Positions 29,311 to 39,462 of a DNA stretch of 64,000 nucleotides are shown piece by piece; position 1 is the first letter of the stretch, and each line of letters starts with the position of its first letter. The DNA comes from Methylobacterium radiodurans (lineage in GTDB: Bacteria; Pseudomonadota; Alphaproteobacteria; Rhizobiales; Beijerinckiaceae). A program made the translations under genes and the position numbers. The stretch is from the NCBI RefSeq assembly GCF_003173735.1, contig NZ_CP029551.1:1665501-1729500 (forward strand), written 5' to 3'. A model generated the notes under the pieces. The model was not told the origin of the DNA and did not search any database. It saw only the letters and a list, made by a program, of their open reading frames with translations.

Positions 29311-30933
29311 ATGTCCGAGACACCGGAGACGCCACCGGCCGGTCCGGGAGCCCGCGTCGGCGAAGGCCGCCCGGGCGACGTGCAGGATCCCCACGGCGAC
29401 ATCTTCTTCGCGGCGGTCGAGACCACGCGGATGCCGATGATCGTCAGCGATCCGCGGCAGCCCGACAACCCGATCATCTTCGCCAACCGCGCCTTCCTGG
29501 CGATGACGGGCTACACGCCCGAGGAGCTGATCGGCCGGAACTGCCGCTTCCTCCAGGGCCCCGAGACCGACCGCGAGACGGTCGCCGAGGTGCGCCAGGC
29601 CATCGCCGAGCGGCGCGAGTTCGCCACCGAGATCCTGAACTACCGCAAGAACGGCTCGACCTTCTGGAACGCGCTGTTCGTCAGCCCGGTCTACAACGCC
29701 GCCGGCGAGCTGGTGTACTATTTCGGCTCGCAGCTCGACGTCTCGCGCCGCCGCGACGCCGAGGACGCGCTGGGGCAGGCCCAGAAGATGGAGGCGCTCG
29801 GCCAGCTCACCGGCGGCATCGCGCACGACTTCAACAATCTGCTGCAGGTCATCGTCGGCTACGTCGACATCCTGGCTTCCGGGCTGGGCAGGCCCGACGC
29901 CGATCCGGGCCGCCTGACGCGCGCGACCGAGAACATCCGGACGGCGGCCGAGCGGGCCACCACGCTGACCCAGCAGCTCCTGGCATTCGCCCGGAAGCAG
30001 CGGCTGGAGGGACGCGCGGTCAACCTGAACACCCTGATCGAGGGCATGGACGAGATGGTCGCCCGCTCGCTCGGCGAGGCGGTGCGGATCGAGCTGGCGC
30101 TGGCTCCCGATCTCTGGAACTGCCGGGTCGATCCGACCCAGGCGGAGGTGGCCCTCCTGAACATCCTGATCAACGCCCGCGACGCGATGCCGGCGGGCGG
30201 CACGGTGCGCGTCGCCACCGAGAACCGGGCGATCGAGCCGGGCGACGAGGCCGAGTTCGGGGGCCTGAGGCCGGGGCGCTACGTCGGCGTGGCGATCACC
30301 GACACGGGCTCCGGCATCGCCCCGAACGTGCTCGCGCGGGTGATGGACCCGTTCTTCACCACGAAGGAGGAGGGCAAGGGCACGGGGCTCGGCCTCTCGA
30401 TGGTCTACGGCTTCGCCAAGCAGTCGGGCGGGGCGGCGCAGATCGAGTCGGCGCTCGGGCGCGGCACTACCGTGCGGCTGTACTTCCCCGCCACCGACGG
30501 CGAGGCGCGCGAGGCGCAACGGGCCGCCCCCCGGGCGGTCGACCGCCAGGGCACGGAGACCATCCTGATCGTGGACGACCGCGAGGACGTGGCGGAGCTG
30601 GCCCGCACCATCCTGCGCGATTTCGGCTACACCACCCTGATGGCGGCCAACGGCCGTGAGGCGCTGGAGATCCTGGAGGGCGGCGAGCGCATCGACCTCC
30701 TGTTCTCGGACCTGATCATGCCGGGGGGCATGAACGGCGTGGTGCTGGCCCGCGAGGCGCGCCGCCGCCAGCCGCGGTTGAAGGTCCTGCTCACCACGGG
30801 CTACGCGGAGGCGAGCCTGGAGCGAACCGATATCGGCGGCTCGGAGTTCGATCTCCTGAACAAGCCCTATCGGCGCACCGACCTGATCCGGCGGGTGCGC
30901 GCGATCCTCGATGGTCCGACCGGCGTCGGCTGA
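29311..30933 (+). CDS. LOV-domain hybrid histidine kinase
   Basis: A 540-residue cytosolic blue-light sensor kinase. Residues about 35-145 form a LOV domain: [16 protein letters not shown], then GRNCRFLQG with the adduct-forming Cys at 78, and [12 protein letters not shown]. The kinase core has the phospho-accepting His at about 172 ([12 protein letters not shown]), an N box [18 protein letters not shown], and [14 protein letters not shown]-terminal receiver (about 425-540) has [21 protein letters not shown] and LNKPYRR. The start at 29311 is chosen because the upstream in-frame stretch is not conserved-looking. Confidence 0.92.
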   Translation: MSETPETPPAGPGARVGEGRPGDVQDPHGDIFFAAVETTRMPMIVSDPRQPDNPIIFANRAFLAMTGYTPEELIGRNCRFLQGPETDRETVAEVRQAIAERREFATEILNYRKNGSTFWNALFVSPVYNAAGELVYYFGSQLDVSRRRDAEDALGQAQKMEALGQLTGGIAHDFNNLLQVIVGYVDILASGLGRPDADPGRLTRATENIRTAAERATTLTQQLLAFARKQRLEGRAVNLNTLIEGMDEMVARSLGEAVRIELALAPDLWNCRVDPTQAEVALLNILINARDAMPAGGTVRVATENRAIEPGDEAEFGGLRPGRYVGVAITDTGSGIAPNVLARVMDPFFTTKEEGKGTGLGLSMVYGFAKQSGGAAQIESALGRGTTVRLYFPATDGEAREAQRAAPRAVDRQGTETILIVDDREDVAELARTILRDFGYTTLMAANGREALEILEGGERIDLLFSDLIMPGGMNGVVLAREARRRQPRLKVLLTTGYAEASLERTDIGGSEFDLLNKPYRRTDLIRRVRAILDGPTGVG

Positions 30934-30962
30934 GGGGCGGGGCGGTGAGCGGGAGTCCGAGC

Positions 30963-31268
30963 ATGCCCCAGGGCGACAAGTCGAAATACACCGACAAGCA
31001 GATCCGCAAGGCGGAGCACATCGCCGAATCCTACGAGGGGCGCGGCGTGCCGGAGAAGCAGGCCGAGGCCCGCGCCTGGGCGACCGTCAACAAGGACGAC
31101 GGGGGCGGCAAGAAGCCCGGCGGATCCGGGCGCGGCCGCAACACCGGCCACCCGGCAGCCCACAAGGGCGGGCAGGCGGGCGGCGAAGCCTCGGCGCAGC
31201 GCAGTGCGGCCGAGCGCTCGGCCTCGGCGAAGAAGGCGGCCGAGACCCGCAAGGCGCGGGGCCATTAG
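30963..31268 (+). CDS. small basic protein of the 'plasmid stabilization protein' type
   Basis: A 101-residue highly charged protein, lysine-, glycine- and alanine-rich. It starts MPQGDKSKYTDKQIRKAEHI and has ESYEGRGVPEKQAEARAWATVN, with a disordered KK/GG-rich C-terminal half. Proteins with this start are commonly annotated as plasmid stabilization proteins, but no toxin-antitoxin partner is present and the label has little support. GGGAG before ATG 30963 favours it over the GTG at 30945. It directly follows the LOV kinase (29 bases). Confidence 0.65.
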   Translation: MPQGDKSKYTDKQIRKAEHIAESYEGRGVPEKQAEARAWATVNKDDGGGKKPGGSGRGRNTGHPAAHKGGQAGGEASAQRSAAERSASAKKAAETRKARGH

Positions 31269-31424
31269 GAGATCTGCCCGCGGCGGTGCCCCGTCGTCGG
31301 TGATTTCCTGTCACGATTGCGCGTCGGACCCGGCTCCCCTCTGCCGAGAATTGAGATAAGTAGCGGCTCCGACGGGCCTGCGCCGCGCGCGGGCCCAGCG
31401 ACGTGAATGCGAGATCGCCCGGCG

Positions 31425-32615
31425 ATGACAGGCCCAACCAACCCGCCCAGCAGCCCCACGGATCATCGAGGCCTGGTCCGGCCGGCCTCCCAGCTGGTGA
31501 CGATCTTCGGCGGCTCGGGCTTCGTCGGGCGGCACGTGGTGCGGGCGCTGGCCAAGCGCGGCTACCGCATCCGGGTGGCGGTTCGCCGGCCCGACCTCGC
31601 CCTGTTCCTGCAGCCGCTCGGCAAGGTCGGCCAGATCGTCGCCGTGCAGGCGAATTTGCGCTACCCGGACTCGGTCGCCCGCGCGGTGGCGGGCTCGGAC
31701 GTGGTGATCAACCTCGTCGGCATCCTGCAGGAGAGCGGCAACCAGAGCTTCCGCCGGCTCCAGGCGGAGGGGCCGGGCCTGATCGCCCGGGCCGCCGCCG
31801 CCCAGGGCGCCGCGATGATCCACGTCTCGGCGATCGGCGCCGACCCGAACGGGGATTCGGCCTATGCCCGCACCAAGGCTGAAGGGGAGGCTGCCGTCTT
31901 CCGGGCGGTGCCCGACGCGGTGGTGTTCCGCCCCTCGCTGATCTTCGGCCCCGGCGACAGCTTCTTCAACCGCTTCGCCAGCCTCGCCCGGGCCCTGCCG
32001 GTCCTGCCGCTCGCGGGCGCCGGGAGCCGCTTCCAGCCCGTCTTCGTGGGCGACGTCGCCGAGGCGATCGCCCGGGCGGTGGACGGCGGCGTGCCGGGCG
32101 GCAAGGTGTACGAGCTCGGCGGGCCCGAGGTCGCGACGCTGGAGCACCTCGTGCGCTACATGCTGGAGGTCACGCAGCGCAAGCGCTTGGTCGTGGACCT
32201 GCCGCTGCCGCTCGCCCGGCTCCAGGCGAGCGCGCTCGAGATCGCCGACACCCTGACCCTCGGCCTCCTGCCCGCCGACCTGAAGCTCACCCGCGATCAG
32301 GTGGCCCAGCTCCAGCACGACAACGTGGTCTCGGAGGCGGCGAAGGCGGAGGGGCGCACCATCGAGGCGCTGGGCATCCAGCCGACCGCGGCCGAGGCTG
32401 TGGTGCCGGGCTATCTCTGGACCTTCCGCAAGGCCGGTCAGTTCGCGACCGGCCGCGGCTCGGAGGCGCTCGCCGAGGTCCCCGACCTGCTCACCGCCGA
32501 GCCGCTCGACCCCGGCTCGCAGCACCGCCCGCAGCGCGCCTCCGGTCCGGCACTCGCCGCCGATCCCGGCGGCCCGCCCGGCCGCATGGGCACCCGCTGG
32601 GGCTCGCGCCGCTAG
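31425..32615 (+). CDS. NDUFA9-like NAD(P)-binding protein of the atypical SDR/epimerase type
   Basis: A 396-residue protein with a Rossmann N-terminus VTIFGGSGFVGRHVVRAL and NLRYPDSV, VINLVGILQE, HVSAIGADPNGDSAYARTK and VVFRPSLIFGPGD. The absence of the SDR catalytic Tyr-x3-Lys in the usual place, and the YARTK segment, match the complex I NDUFA9 homologues of alphaproteobacteria. It may act in respiratory complex assembly or quinone metabolism. ATG 31425 and ATG 31407 are both possible. Its TAG overlaps the stop of the convergent downstream gene in a shared CTAG. Confidence 0.85.
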   Translation: MTGPTNPPSSPTDHRGLVRPASQLVTIFGGSGFVGRHVVRALAKRGYRIRVAVRRPDLALFLQPLGKVGQIVAVQANLRYPDSVARAVAGSDVVINLVGILQESGNQSFRRLQAEGPGLIARAAAAQGAAMIHVSAIGADPNGDSAYARTKAEGEAAVFRAVPDAVVFRPSLIFGPGDSFFNRFASLARALPVLPLAGAGSRFQPVFVGDVAEAIARAVDGGVPGGKVYELGGPEVATLEHLVRYMLEVTQRKRLVVDLPLPLARLQASALEIADTLTLGLLPADLKLTRDQVAQLQHDNVVSEAAKAEGRTIEALGIQPTAAEAVVPGYLWTFRKAGQFATGRGSEALAEVPDLLTAEPLDPGSQHRPQRASGPALAADPGGPPGRMGTRWGSRR

Positions 32616-33337
32616 GGCAGCGGACCCTGACGCAGCCGCCCCGGCTCCGCCGGGGCGGGCAGGCGCCGGGCGAGGCGCTTGTGCACGTGCACCATCAGGG
32701 CGATGCCGAAGAGCGGCGTCACGAGGTTGAGGACGGGCACCACCATCATCCCCGCGAGCAGGCAGCCGGCCGCCAGCGTGGTGGCGGCGTGGTCGCGCCG
32801 CATCGCGGCGGCCTCCGGCAGGGGCCGGAAGCGCGCTGCCGCCATCTCGAAATACTCCCGCGAGAGCAGGTAGGCGTTGGCCGCGAAGAAGGCCGCGATG
32901 CCGACCACAGGCACGAAGAAGATGATCAGCGCGCCGATGTTGACGAGGAGCGTCAGCCCCGCGAAGCGCGCCGCGTAAAGCATCGCGGTGCCGAAGGGGA
33001 GGGCGCGGCCCGGCGAATCCCCGGGGAAGTCGGTGCGCTCCACGATCTCGGCCGCGTCGTCGAGGAAGAAGCCCGCCACCAGGATCGAGACCGCGGGCAT
33101 CACGTAGGCCAGCGCCACGAACAGGCCGAACCCGGCCAGGAAATAGGCCAGCGTGTCGAGGAGCGGGTACTGCTCGGAGATGTGGTGGCTCGCCTGGAAC
33201 CACTGGATCAGCCGCGTCAGCCCGAACCAGACCAGCACGAGGAGGCCGAGCGTGAGCCCGAGCGACTTCCACAGGATCGCCCGCAGGGGCGGCGAGAGGG
33301 TCTGGCGGAACGCCGCGAAGGCGGACTGGATCAGCAT
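32612..33337 (-). CDS. EI24/CysZ-like membrane protein
   Basis: A 241-residue integral membrane protein with about five to six hydrophobic segments: [57 protein letters not shown] and [19 protein letters not shown]. The [15 protein letters not shown] phrase is typical of the EI24/CysZ family. CysZ members import sulfate in enterobacteria; no cys gene lies nearby, so the substrate is not assigned. The start at 33337 skips nine arginine-rich residues. Convergent with the NDUFA9-like gene, sharing CTAG. Confidence 0.82.
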   Translation of the reverse strand: MLIQSAFAAFRQTLSPPLRAILWKSLGLTLGLLVLVWFGLTRLIQWFQASHHISEQYPLLDTLAYFLAGFGLFVALAYVMPAVSILVAGFFLDDAAEIVERTDFPGDSPGRALPFGTAMLYAARFAGLTLLVNIGALIIFFVPVVGIAAFFAANAYLLSREYFEMAAARFRPLPEAAAMRRDHAATTLAAGCLLAGMMVVPVLNLVTPLFGIALMVHVHKRLARRLPAPAEPGRLRQGPLP

Positions 33338-33474
33338 GCCGGTTTCGAATCGTCCGCGCCGCATCCTCGGCGCCCGGCAGGTGTGGGGCGCGTGATCGCG
33401 CGCCGCAAGGCTTCACCCGCGGGGCGTCGGCCCCAGATCAGCCCTCGACCCCGAGCCGACAGGCAGTCCCGCCC

Positions 33475-34799
33475 ATGAGTCCCACCGGTCCCGCCGGCAC
33501 GCCGGCCCACGCCCATCACCGCCCGAGCCTCGTCCCCCACCTCGCGCCGCTGCCCGACAACCCGGCGGTGATCGTGATCGGCGCGGGCGCGGCCGGCATC
33601 GCGGCGGCCCGCACCCTGATCGAGCGCGGCATCCGCGTCGCGGTGCTGGAGGCGCGCGACCGGGTCGGCGGGCGCACCTTCACCACGACCTTACGTGGCC
33701 ACGCCGTCGATCTCGGCGCGCACTGGCTCCATGCCGGCCCGATCAACCCGCTGGTGCGGCTCGGCCACGCCCGGGGCGAGCCGCTCCGCCGGGCCCCGCA
33801 GGACGGCCACGCCTGGGTCTCCGGCCGGCCCGGCCGCCCGGCCGAGCGGCAGGCTTCCGCCCGCGCCTTCGACCGGGCCGACCGGGCCATGACGCGGGGG
33901 GCCGCCGGGCCGGGGCCCGACCGCCCGGCCGCGAGCGCCCTGCCGCCCGCGCTCGGCCCCTGGGGGCGCGCGTCGCGCAGGTGCACGGGCTGGTCTCCGG
34001 GAGGCCGCTCACGGAGGTCTCGCTGCACGACTTCCCGAGCATGGAGTACGGCGACAACTTCTTCCTCGCCGGCGGCTACGGCGCCTATCTGGCCCGGCTG
34101 GCGCAGGGGCTGCCGATCGCCCTCGGGCGGCCGGTCACCGCCATCGACTGGTCGGGTGCGGGCGTCGCGGTCGAGACGCCGCAGGGGCCGTTGCGGGCCC
34201 GCGCCGTCGTGGTGACGGTGCCCATGATGGTGCTGTGGGAATCCCTCGCCTTCACCCCGACCCTGCCGGTGCCGGTGCGCGCCGCGATCGACGGGTTCAG
34301 CCGAGGCCTCTACGAGCATGCGGTGCTGCACTGGCCGTCGAGCCCCTTCCGGGGCGCCGACCGGCTCGTGGCCATGGCGGGCGGGCGCCGCGTCCCCTCG
34401 GGCCTTCTCGCCCGGATCGACGGCACGCCGTTTCACTTCTACGAACTCGACATCCACGAGGCGGCGGCGATCGACGCGGCCGGCGGCGATGCCGACCGGG
34501 CGCGCCGCCATGTCCGCGCGGTGATGGCCGAGCATTTCGGGATCGCCGCCATCCGTGACCTCTCGATCCCGGCAATCAGCGCGTGGCGGCACGATCCCTG
34601 GTCGCGCGGGTCCTGGGCGGTGGTGCCGCCGGGCCATGCGGGGGCACGCCAGGCCCTGCACGCGCCGGTCGGCGACCGGATCTGGTTCGCGGGCGAGGCG
34701 CTCTCGCGCCTGCAATGGGGCACCGCGGGCGGCGCCTACGAGGAGGGCACCCGCGCCGCCGAGGCAGTGGCGGCGCGGGTGAGCAACGGGGCGACGTGA
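33475..34799 (+). pseudogene. flavin-containing amine oxidase, interrupted by a frameshift
   Basis: Two adjoining frames together give one monoamine oxidase of about 440 residues. The first frame has the FAD-binding [29 protein letters not shown] and [10 protein letters not shown]. The second continues from [13 protein letters not shown] through [15 protein letters not shown] to the C-terminal FAD site DRIWFAGEALSR and WGTAGGAYEEG. Frame is lost around a run of five G at 33962-33966, and one extra G would rejoin the two halves. This may be a real inactivating mutation, a phase-variable run or a sequencing error. Without it the first frame stops at 34215. Confidence 0.82.
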
Positions 34800-34814
34800 G
34801 CGCGCCCTGCGCCC

Positions 34815-35816
34815 TCAGAGCATGCTCGGCAGCACTCGGTCCGGCGGACGATGCCCGTCCATGAAGGTCTTGATGTTGATGATGACCTTCTCGCCCATGT
34901 CCATGCGGCTCTCGTGGGTGGCCGAGCCCATATGCGGCAGCAGCACCACCTTGCCGGTGCGGGCGAGCTTGACGAGGCGCGGGCTCACCGCCGGCTCCTG
35001 CTCGAACACGTCGAGGCCGGCCGCCGAGACGTCGCCGCCCTCGATCAGGCGGGCGAGCGCGTTCTCGTCGATCACCTCGCCGCGGGCGGTGTTCACCACG
35101 ATCGCCTCGCGCTTCAGGAGCTTGAGGCGGCGGGCCGAGAGCAGGTGGTAGGTGGCCGGGGTGTGCGGGCAGTTGACCGAGACGATGTCGACCCGCGCCA
35201 GCATCTGGTCGAGGGATTCCCAGTAGGTCGCGTCGAGTGCGCTCTCGGTTGCGGCCGGGACCCGGCGGCGGTTGTGGTAGTGGATCTGCAGGCCGAAGGC
35301 GCGGGCGCGGCGGGCGAGCGCCTGGCCGATCCGCCCCATGCCGACGATGCCGAGGCGCTTGCCGGTGATGCGGCGGCCGAGCATCCAGGTCGGCGACCAG
35401 CCTGTGTTCCACTCGTCGTCCGGGATGATGCGCGCGCCCTCGGCCACCCGGCGCGCGACCGCGAGGATCAGCGCCATGGTCATGTCGGCGGTGTCTTCGG
35501 TCAGCACACCGGGCGTGTTCGTCACGGTGATGCCGCGCTCCAGCGCCACTCCGACGTCGATGTGGTCCACGCCGTTGCCGAAATTGGCGATGAGGCGAAG
35601 GTTCGGTCCGGCCTGCGCAAGGAGCCCCGAATCGATCTCGTCGGTCACGGTCGGGACCAGGACATCGGCATCGCGGAGCGCCGCGGCCAGCTGCTCGGCG
35701 CCCATGGGTTTGTCGTCCGCGTTGAGGCGCACGTCGAAGAGCTCGCGCATGCGCGTCTCGACGGCGTCCGGCAGGCGGCGCGTCACCACCACGAGCGGCT
35801 TGCGCTTCGACGTCAT
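34815..35816 (-). CDS. 2-hydroxyacid dehydrogenase (glyoxylate/hydroxypyruvate reductase type)
   Basis: A 333-residue NAD(P)-dependent D-2-hydroxyacid dehydrogenase. The NAD domain shows LGIVGMGRIGQALARRA near residue 155. Catalytic Arg, Glu and His lie in VNTARGEVIDENAL, LDVFEQEP and LLPHMGSAT, and the substrate-side NFGNGVDHID segment is near 95. Family members reduce glyoxylate or hydroxypyruvate; a role in the serine cycle is plausible in a methylotroph but this gene is not next to serine-cycle genes. ATG 35816 follows AGGGAGG. Confidence 0.88.
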   Translation of the reverse strand: MTSKRKPLVVVTRRLPDAVETRMRELFDVRLNADDKPMGAEQLAAALRDADVLVPTVTDEIDSGLLAQAGPNLRLIANFGNGVDHIDVGVALERGITVTNTPGVLTEDTADMTMALILAVARRVAEGARIIPDDEWNTGWSPTWMLGRRITGKRLGIVGMGRIGQALARRARAFGLQIHYHNRRRVPAATESALDATYWESLDQMLARVDIVSVNCPHTPATYHLLSARRLKLLKREAIVVNTARGEVIDENALARLIEGGDVSAAGLDVFEQEPAVSPRLVKLARTGKVVLLPHMGSATHESRMDMGEKVIINIKTFMDGHRPPDRVLPSML

Positions 35817-36036
35817 CTGTCCTCCCTCGCGCCAGGGCGCATGGTCCGGCCTCTTGTCCGTCCCTCGACGCGGTGCGGACCCGCCGGGTTCCGGCGGGCG
35901 CAAGCGTCCGTTAACCGAACTCCGCCAGTACGATCGGGCGTCGTGCGGGGCCCAGACGGGCGGGTTTCGGGCCTTTGGCCTCCTTACCAGAGCGAGGGCG
36001 GAACACAATCGGGACGGCCGGTCGCGACGCACAGGC

Positions 36037-36068
36037 AAGACGCACAGCCATCAAGACGCACAGCCATG
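36037..36068 (+). repeat. 16-bp tandem duplication at the SH3-protein 5' end
   Basis: AAGACGCACAGCCATC (36037-36052) is followed directly by AAGACGCACAGCCATG (36053-36068), differing only in the last base. The second copy ends in an in-frame ATG at 36066. A third partial copy (CGACGCACAGGC) precedes them. Confidence 0.8.
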
Positions 36069-36086
36069 AGGATGGGAGACCGCACG

Positions 36087-36653
36087 ATGCGCATGGCCCG
36101 AACGCTCCTGACGGGCGCCGTCCTGCTGCTCGCCGGGCTGGCCTCCGCCGCGCCGGCCCTGGCGGCGCCCGCGGCCTCCACGCCCGAGACCGCGCTCGGT
36201 CCGGTCACCAAGCTGCCGCTGCCGCGCTACGCCAGCCTGAAGACGGACCGGGTCAACCTGCGCGAGGGGCCCTCCAAGGACCATCGCACCCTGTGGGTGT
36301 TCCAGCGGGCGGGCCTGCCGGTGGAGATCATCGGTGAGTTCGAGACTTGGCGCCGGATCCGCGACTCGGAGGGCACCGAGGGCTGGGTGCTGCACTCGCT
36401 GCTGTCGGGCCGCCGCACCGCCCTCGTCACGGCCCCGAAGAACGACCGCAATGCGGTGCCGCTGCGGGCGAGCGCCGCCGACGACGCCCGCGACGAGGCG
36501 CGGCTGGAGGCCGGCGTGATCGGCAGCGTGAAGAGCTGCACGGGCACATGGTGCCGCCTCGTCGTTGCCCTGCCGGGCAAGCGCGGCGACGTGGACGGCT
36601 ACATCCGGCAGAACCGCCTCTGGGGCGTCTACCCGAACGAGCGGGTGGAGTAG
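36087..36653 (+). CDS. secreted SH3-domain protein
   Basis: A 188-residue exported protein: signal peptide ARTLLTGAVLLLAGLASAAPALA, then two SH3-like units. The first has KTDRVNLREGPSKDHRTLW and WVLHSLLSGRR; the second has RNAVPLRASA, WCRLVVA and GYIRQNRLWGVYPNE. Such bacterial SH3 proteins bind cell-wall components or act with murein hydrolases. In-frame ATGs at 36066, 36072 and 36093 are also possible; 36087 is chosen for GGGAG 8 bases upstream. It is convergent with irr. Confidence 0.85.
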   Translation: MRMARTLLTGAVLLLAGLASAAPALAAPAASTPETALGPVTKLPLPRYASLKTDRVNLREGPSKDHRTLWVFQRAGLPVEIIGEFETWRRIRDSEGTEGWVLHSLLSGRRTALVTAPKNDRNAVPLRASAADDARDEARLEAGVIGSVKSCTGTWCRLVVALPGKRGDVDGYIRQNRLWGVYPNERVE

Positions 36654-36669
36654 GCGCCCGGAACGCGAA

Positions 36670-36697
36670 AGGCCCGGGGATCAACCCGGGCCTCTCA
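36670..36697. terminator. bidirectional terminator between the SH3 gene and irr
   Basis: A perfect 9-bp stem AGGCCCGGG / CCCGGGCCT (36670-36678 and 36685-36693) with a 6-base loop. On the minus strand it is followed by TTTCG, which suits the end of irr. On the plus strand no T run follows. Confidence 0.6.
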
Positions 36698-36720
36698 CCA
36701 GATCCGTATGTTCCGGCCGC

Positions 36721-37233
36721 TCAGCCCTGACGGCGCGCCCCAGCGCGGCGGCGCAGGCGGACGATGACCTCCACGCCCGCGATCTCCATGCCCTCGGGCG
36801 CCTCAGGCAGCGAATCGACGGTGATGCCGCAATCGGGCATGTCCATCACCTTGGCCTCGTCCTCGAGGTAGAAGTGGTGGTGCTCGGTCGGGTTGGTGTC
36901 GAAATAGGCCTTCGACCCGTCCAGCGCGAGCTGGCGCAGCAGGCCGGCCTCGGTGAACTGGTGCAGCGTGTTGTAGACGGTGGCCAGGGAGACCGGGACC
37001 TTCGCCCGCATGGCCTCGTCGTAGAGCATCTCGGCCGTGAGATGGCGGTCGCCGCGGCCGAAGAGCAGCCAGCCGAGCGAGAGGCGCTGGCGCGTGGGCC
37101 GCAGGCCCGCGCGGCGCAGGCGGTCGCGCAGGTCCGAGAGCGGGCAGCCGCGGCGGCCGGCGGCGGACATCTCCGCGGAGAGCGGGGCGGTCCGGCCGTT
37201 CAGGACGGCCTGCAGGGACGACAGCTCGGACAT
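36721..37233 (-). CDS. irr: iron response regulator Irr (Fur family)
   Basis: A 170-residue haem-responsive transcription factor that represses iron-using pathways when iron is scarce. It has the Fur winged-helix region ([34 protein letters not shown]). [12 protein letters not shown] segment with the HHH motif (about 118-120) follows, as in rhizobial Irr. The TVYNTLHQF phrase is characteristic. It is divergent from fabA, with AT-rich sequence at 37254-37288 between them that probably holds the promoters. In Hyphomicrobiales irr often neighbours fabA-fabB. Confidence 0.9.
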   Translation of the reverse strand: MSELSSLQAVLNGRTAPLSAEMSAAGRRGCPLSDLRDRLRRAGLRPTRQRLSLGWLLFGRGDRHLTAEMLYDEAMRAKVPVSLATVYNTLHQFTEAGLLRQLALDGSKAYFDTNPTEHHHFYLEDEAKVMDMPDCGITVDSLPEAPEGMEIAGVEVIVRLRRRAGARRQG

Positions 37234-37490
37234 CGGCGGACGGGACGCTCTCTGGAATACCTGTAAATTTGAGCATGGATTATACGGAACCGCGACCGCA
37301 GCCGCAACCCGATCGGCCGTCAGCGCTCGCGGGTGAGGCGGCGGGCGAAATTTTGAAGGCGCCCGAGCCCGTGTTAACGAGGCGCCGAATGCCGGGCCCG
37401 CCCGCCGGGCCAGCGAGAGCCTCCGGCGGCGCTCCGAGCCGGCCGCCGCGGCCGAGCGACCACGTTCGATCAGGGAACCTAAACGCCCCC

Positions 37491-38036
37491 ATGTCCTCCG
37501 ACACCAACGCGCACCAGACCGCATCCGAGGCGAGAGCCCGCGCGTCGAGCTACACCTACGAGGATCTCCTGGCCTGCGGTCGCGGCGAGCTGTTTGGGGC
37601 GGGCAACGCCCAGCTGCCGCTGCCGCCGATGCTGATGTTCGACCGCATCACGGAGATCAGCAGCGAGGGCGGCGCCTACGGCAAGGGGCTGGTCCGGGCC
37701 GAGTTCGACATCCGCCCCGACCTCTGGTTCTTTCCCTGCCATTTCAAGGGCGACCCGGTGATGCCGGGTTGCCTCGGGCTCGATGCGCTCTGGCAGCTCG
37801 TGGGCTTCCATCTCGGGTGGCTCGGCGCGCCGGGCCGCGGCCGGGCGCTCGGCGTCGGCGAGGTGAAGTTCACCGATCAGGTGCTGCCCACCGTCAAGCA
37901 GGTGGTCTACGGCGTCGATCTCAAGCGCGTGCGCCAGGGCAAGCTGGTGCTCGGCATCGCCGACGGCTGGCTGGAGGCCGACGGCAAGCGCATCTACGAG
38001 GCCCAGGACCTGCGCGTCGCGCTGTTCCAGAGCTGA
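37491..38036 (+). CDS. fabA: 3-hydroxydecanoyl-ACP dehydratase/isomerase
   Basis: Dehydrates 3-hydroxyacyl-ACP and isomerises trans-2-decenoyl-ACP, starting anaerobic unsaturated fatty acid synthesis. The 181-residue protein carries the catalytic His in [16 protein letters not shown] (about residue 84) and the catalytic Asp in [11 protein letters not shown] (about 98). The end VRLALFQS-like segment is seen as RVALFQS. It is followed by fabB after 147 bases and by fabI further on, which completes the unsaturated branch. Confidence 0.96.
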   Translation: MSSDTNAHQTASEARARASSYTYEDLLACGRGELFGAGNAQLPLPPMLMFDRITEISSEGGAYGKGLVRAEFDIRPDLWFFPCHFKGDPVMPGCLGLDALWQLVGFHLGWLGAPGRGRALGVGEVKFTDQVLPTVKQVVYGVDLKRVRQGKLVLGIADGWLEADGKRIYEAQDLRVALFQS

Positions 38037-38183
38037 TTTTTTCGCACCCGGGGGTGGCCGGCGGGAGCGGTCGGTGACCTCTGGCCGTTGCCCCGGCAGT
38101 TGCGATCAGGCGGGCTTCGTCCTAGCTGACCGAGAATGAGCGTGGCCCGTGGCTCACGGGCCGCCGCGGAGACAGTGTTCTAC

Positions 38184-39410
38184 ATGCGCCGTGTCGTCAT
38201 CTCCGGGATGGGCATCGTCTCGTCCATCGGCAACAACACGCAGGAAGTCCTCGGCTCCCTGCGCGAGGCGCGCTCGGGCATCGCGCGCGACGAATCGCAG
38301 GCCGCCCACGGCTTCCGCTGCCAGGTCTCGGGTGCGCCGAGCCTCGACCCGGAGGGCGTGGTCGACCGGCGCGCCATGCGCTTCCACGGCGGCGGCACCG
38401 CCTGGAACCACGTCGCGATGGAGCAGGCGATCCGGGACGCGGGTCTCGATGCCGGCGACGTCTCGAACGACCGCACCGGCATCATCATGGGCTCGGGCGG
38501 CCCTTCGACCCGCGCCATCGTGGAATCGGCCGCCATCGCCACCGAGAAGGGGCCGAAGCGCGTTGGGCCCTTCGCGGTGCCGAAGGCGATGTGCTCGACG
38601 GCCTCCGCCACGCTCGCGACGTGGTTCAAGATCCGCGGCGTGAACTACTCGATCTCGTCCGCCTGCGCGACCTCGAACCACTGCATCGGCAACGCCGCCG
38701 AGATCATCCAGGCGGGCCGGCAGGACGTGATCTTCGCGGGCGGCTGCGAGGAGCTGGACTGGACCCTCTCGGTCCTGTTCGACGCCATGGGTGCCATGTC
38801 CTCGAAGTATAACGACACTCCGTCCCGGTCGTCGCGCGCCTACGATGCGGGCCGCGACGGCTTCGTGATCGCGGGCGGCGCGGGCGTTCTGGTGCTGGAG
38901 GAGTACGAGCACGCCAAGGCGCGCGGTGCCCGCATCTACGGAGAGGTCGCGGGCTACGGCGCGACCTCGGACGGGCACGACATGGTGGCCCCCTCCGGCG
39001 AGGGCGCGGTGCGCTGCATGAAGCAGGCGATCGCCGGCCTGAAGGGCGCGAAGATCGACTATATCAACCCGCACGCCACCTCGACGCCGGTCGGCGACGA
39101 CAAGGAGATCGAGGCGATCCGCGAGGTCTTCGGCCGCGGAGAGGACTGCCCGCCGATCGCGGCGACGAAGTCGCTCACCGGCCACTCGCTGGGCGCCACC
39201 GGCGTGCAGGAGGCGATCTACGCGCTCCTGATGATGAACAACGGCTTCATCTGCGAGAGCGCCCATATCGACGAGCTCGACCCGGCCTTCGCCGACATGC
39301 CGATCCTGCGCGAGCGCCGGGACAACGCCCAGCTCGGCCACGTCCTGTCGAACTCCTTCGGCTTCGGCGGCACCAACGCGACGCTGGTGCTCAAGCACGT
39401 CGACGCCTGA
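38184..39410 (+). CDS. fabB: 3-oxoacyl-ACP synthase I
   Basis: Elongates acyl-ACP by condensation with malonyl-ACP and is needed for the FabA product to be elongated. The 408-residue thiolase-fold protein has the active-site Cys in [15 protein letters not shown] (about residue 161). Catalytic His residues lie in [11 protein letters not shown] and [11 protein letters not shown], and the glycine-rich [13 protein letters not shown] is near the end. ATG 38184 is chosen over an upstream in-frame codon because [14 protein letters not shown] matches the family start. Confidence 0.96.
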   Translation: MRRVVISGMGIVSSIGNNTQEVLGSLREARSGIARDESQAAHGFRCQVSGAPSLDPEGVVDRRAMRFHGGGTAWNHVAMEQAIRDAGLDAGDVSNDRTGIIMGSGGPSTRAIVESAAIATEKGPKRVGPFAVPKAMCSTASATLATWFKIRGVNYSISSACATSNHCIGNAAEIIQAGRQDVIFAGGCEELDWTLSVLFDAMGAMSSKYNDTPSRSSRAYDAGRDGFVIAGGAGVLVLEEYEHAKARGARIYGEVAGYGATSDGHDMVAPSGEGAVRCMKQAIAGLKGAKIDYINPHATSTPVGDDKEIEAIREVFGRGEDCPPIAATKSLTGHSLGATGVQEAIYALLMMNNGFICESAHIDELDPAFADMPILRERRDNAQLGHVLSNSFGFGGTNATLVLKHVDA

Positions 39411-39462
39411 GGGCCTGATCCGGGCCGCGACCTTTCGGCCACTGGCGGAATCCTGCTGGCCC

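Noticed and set aside
30963..31268. Toxin-antitoxin or plasmid-maintenance gene
   Set aside because: Only the common annotation label suggests this; there is no partner gene and the surroundings are chromosomal.
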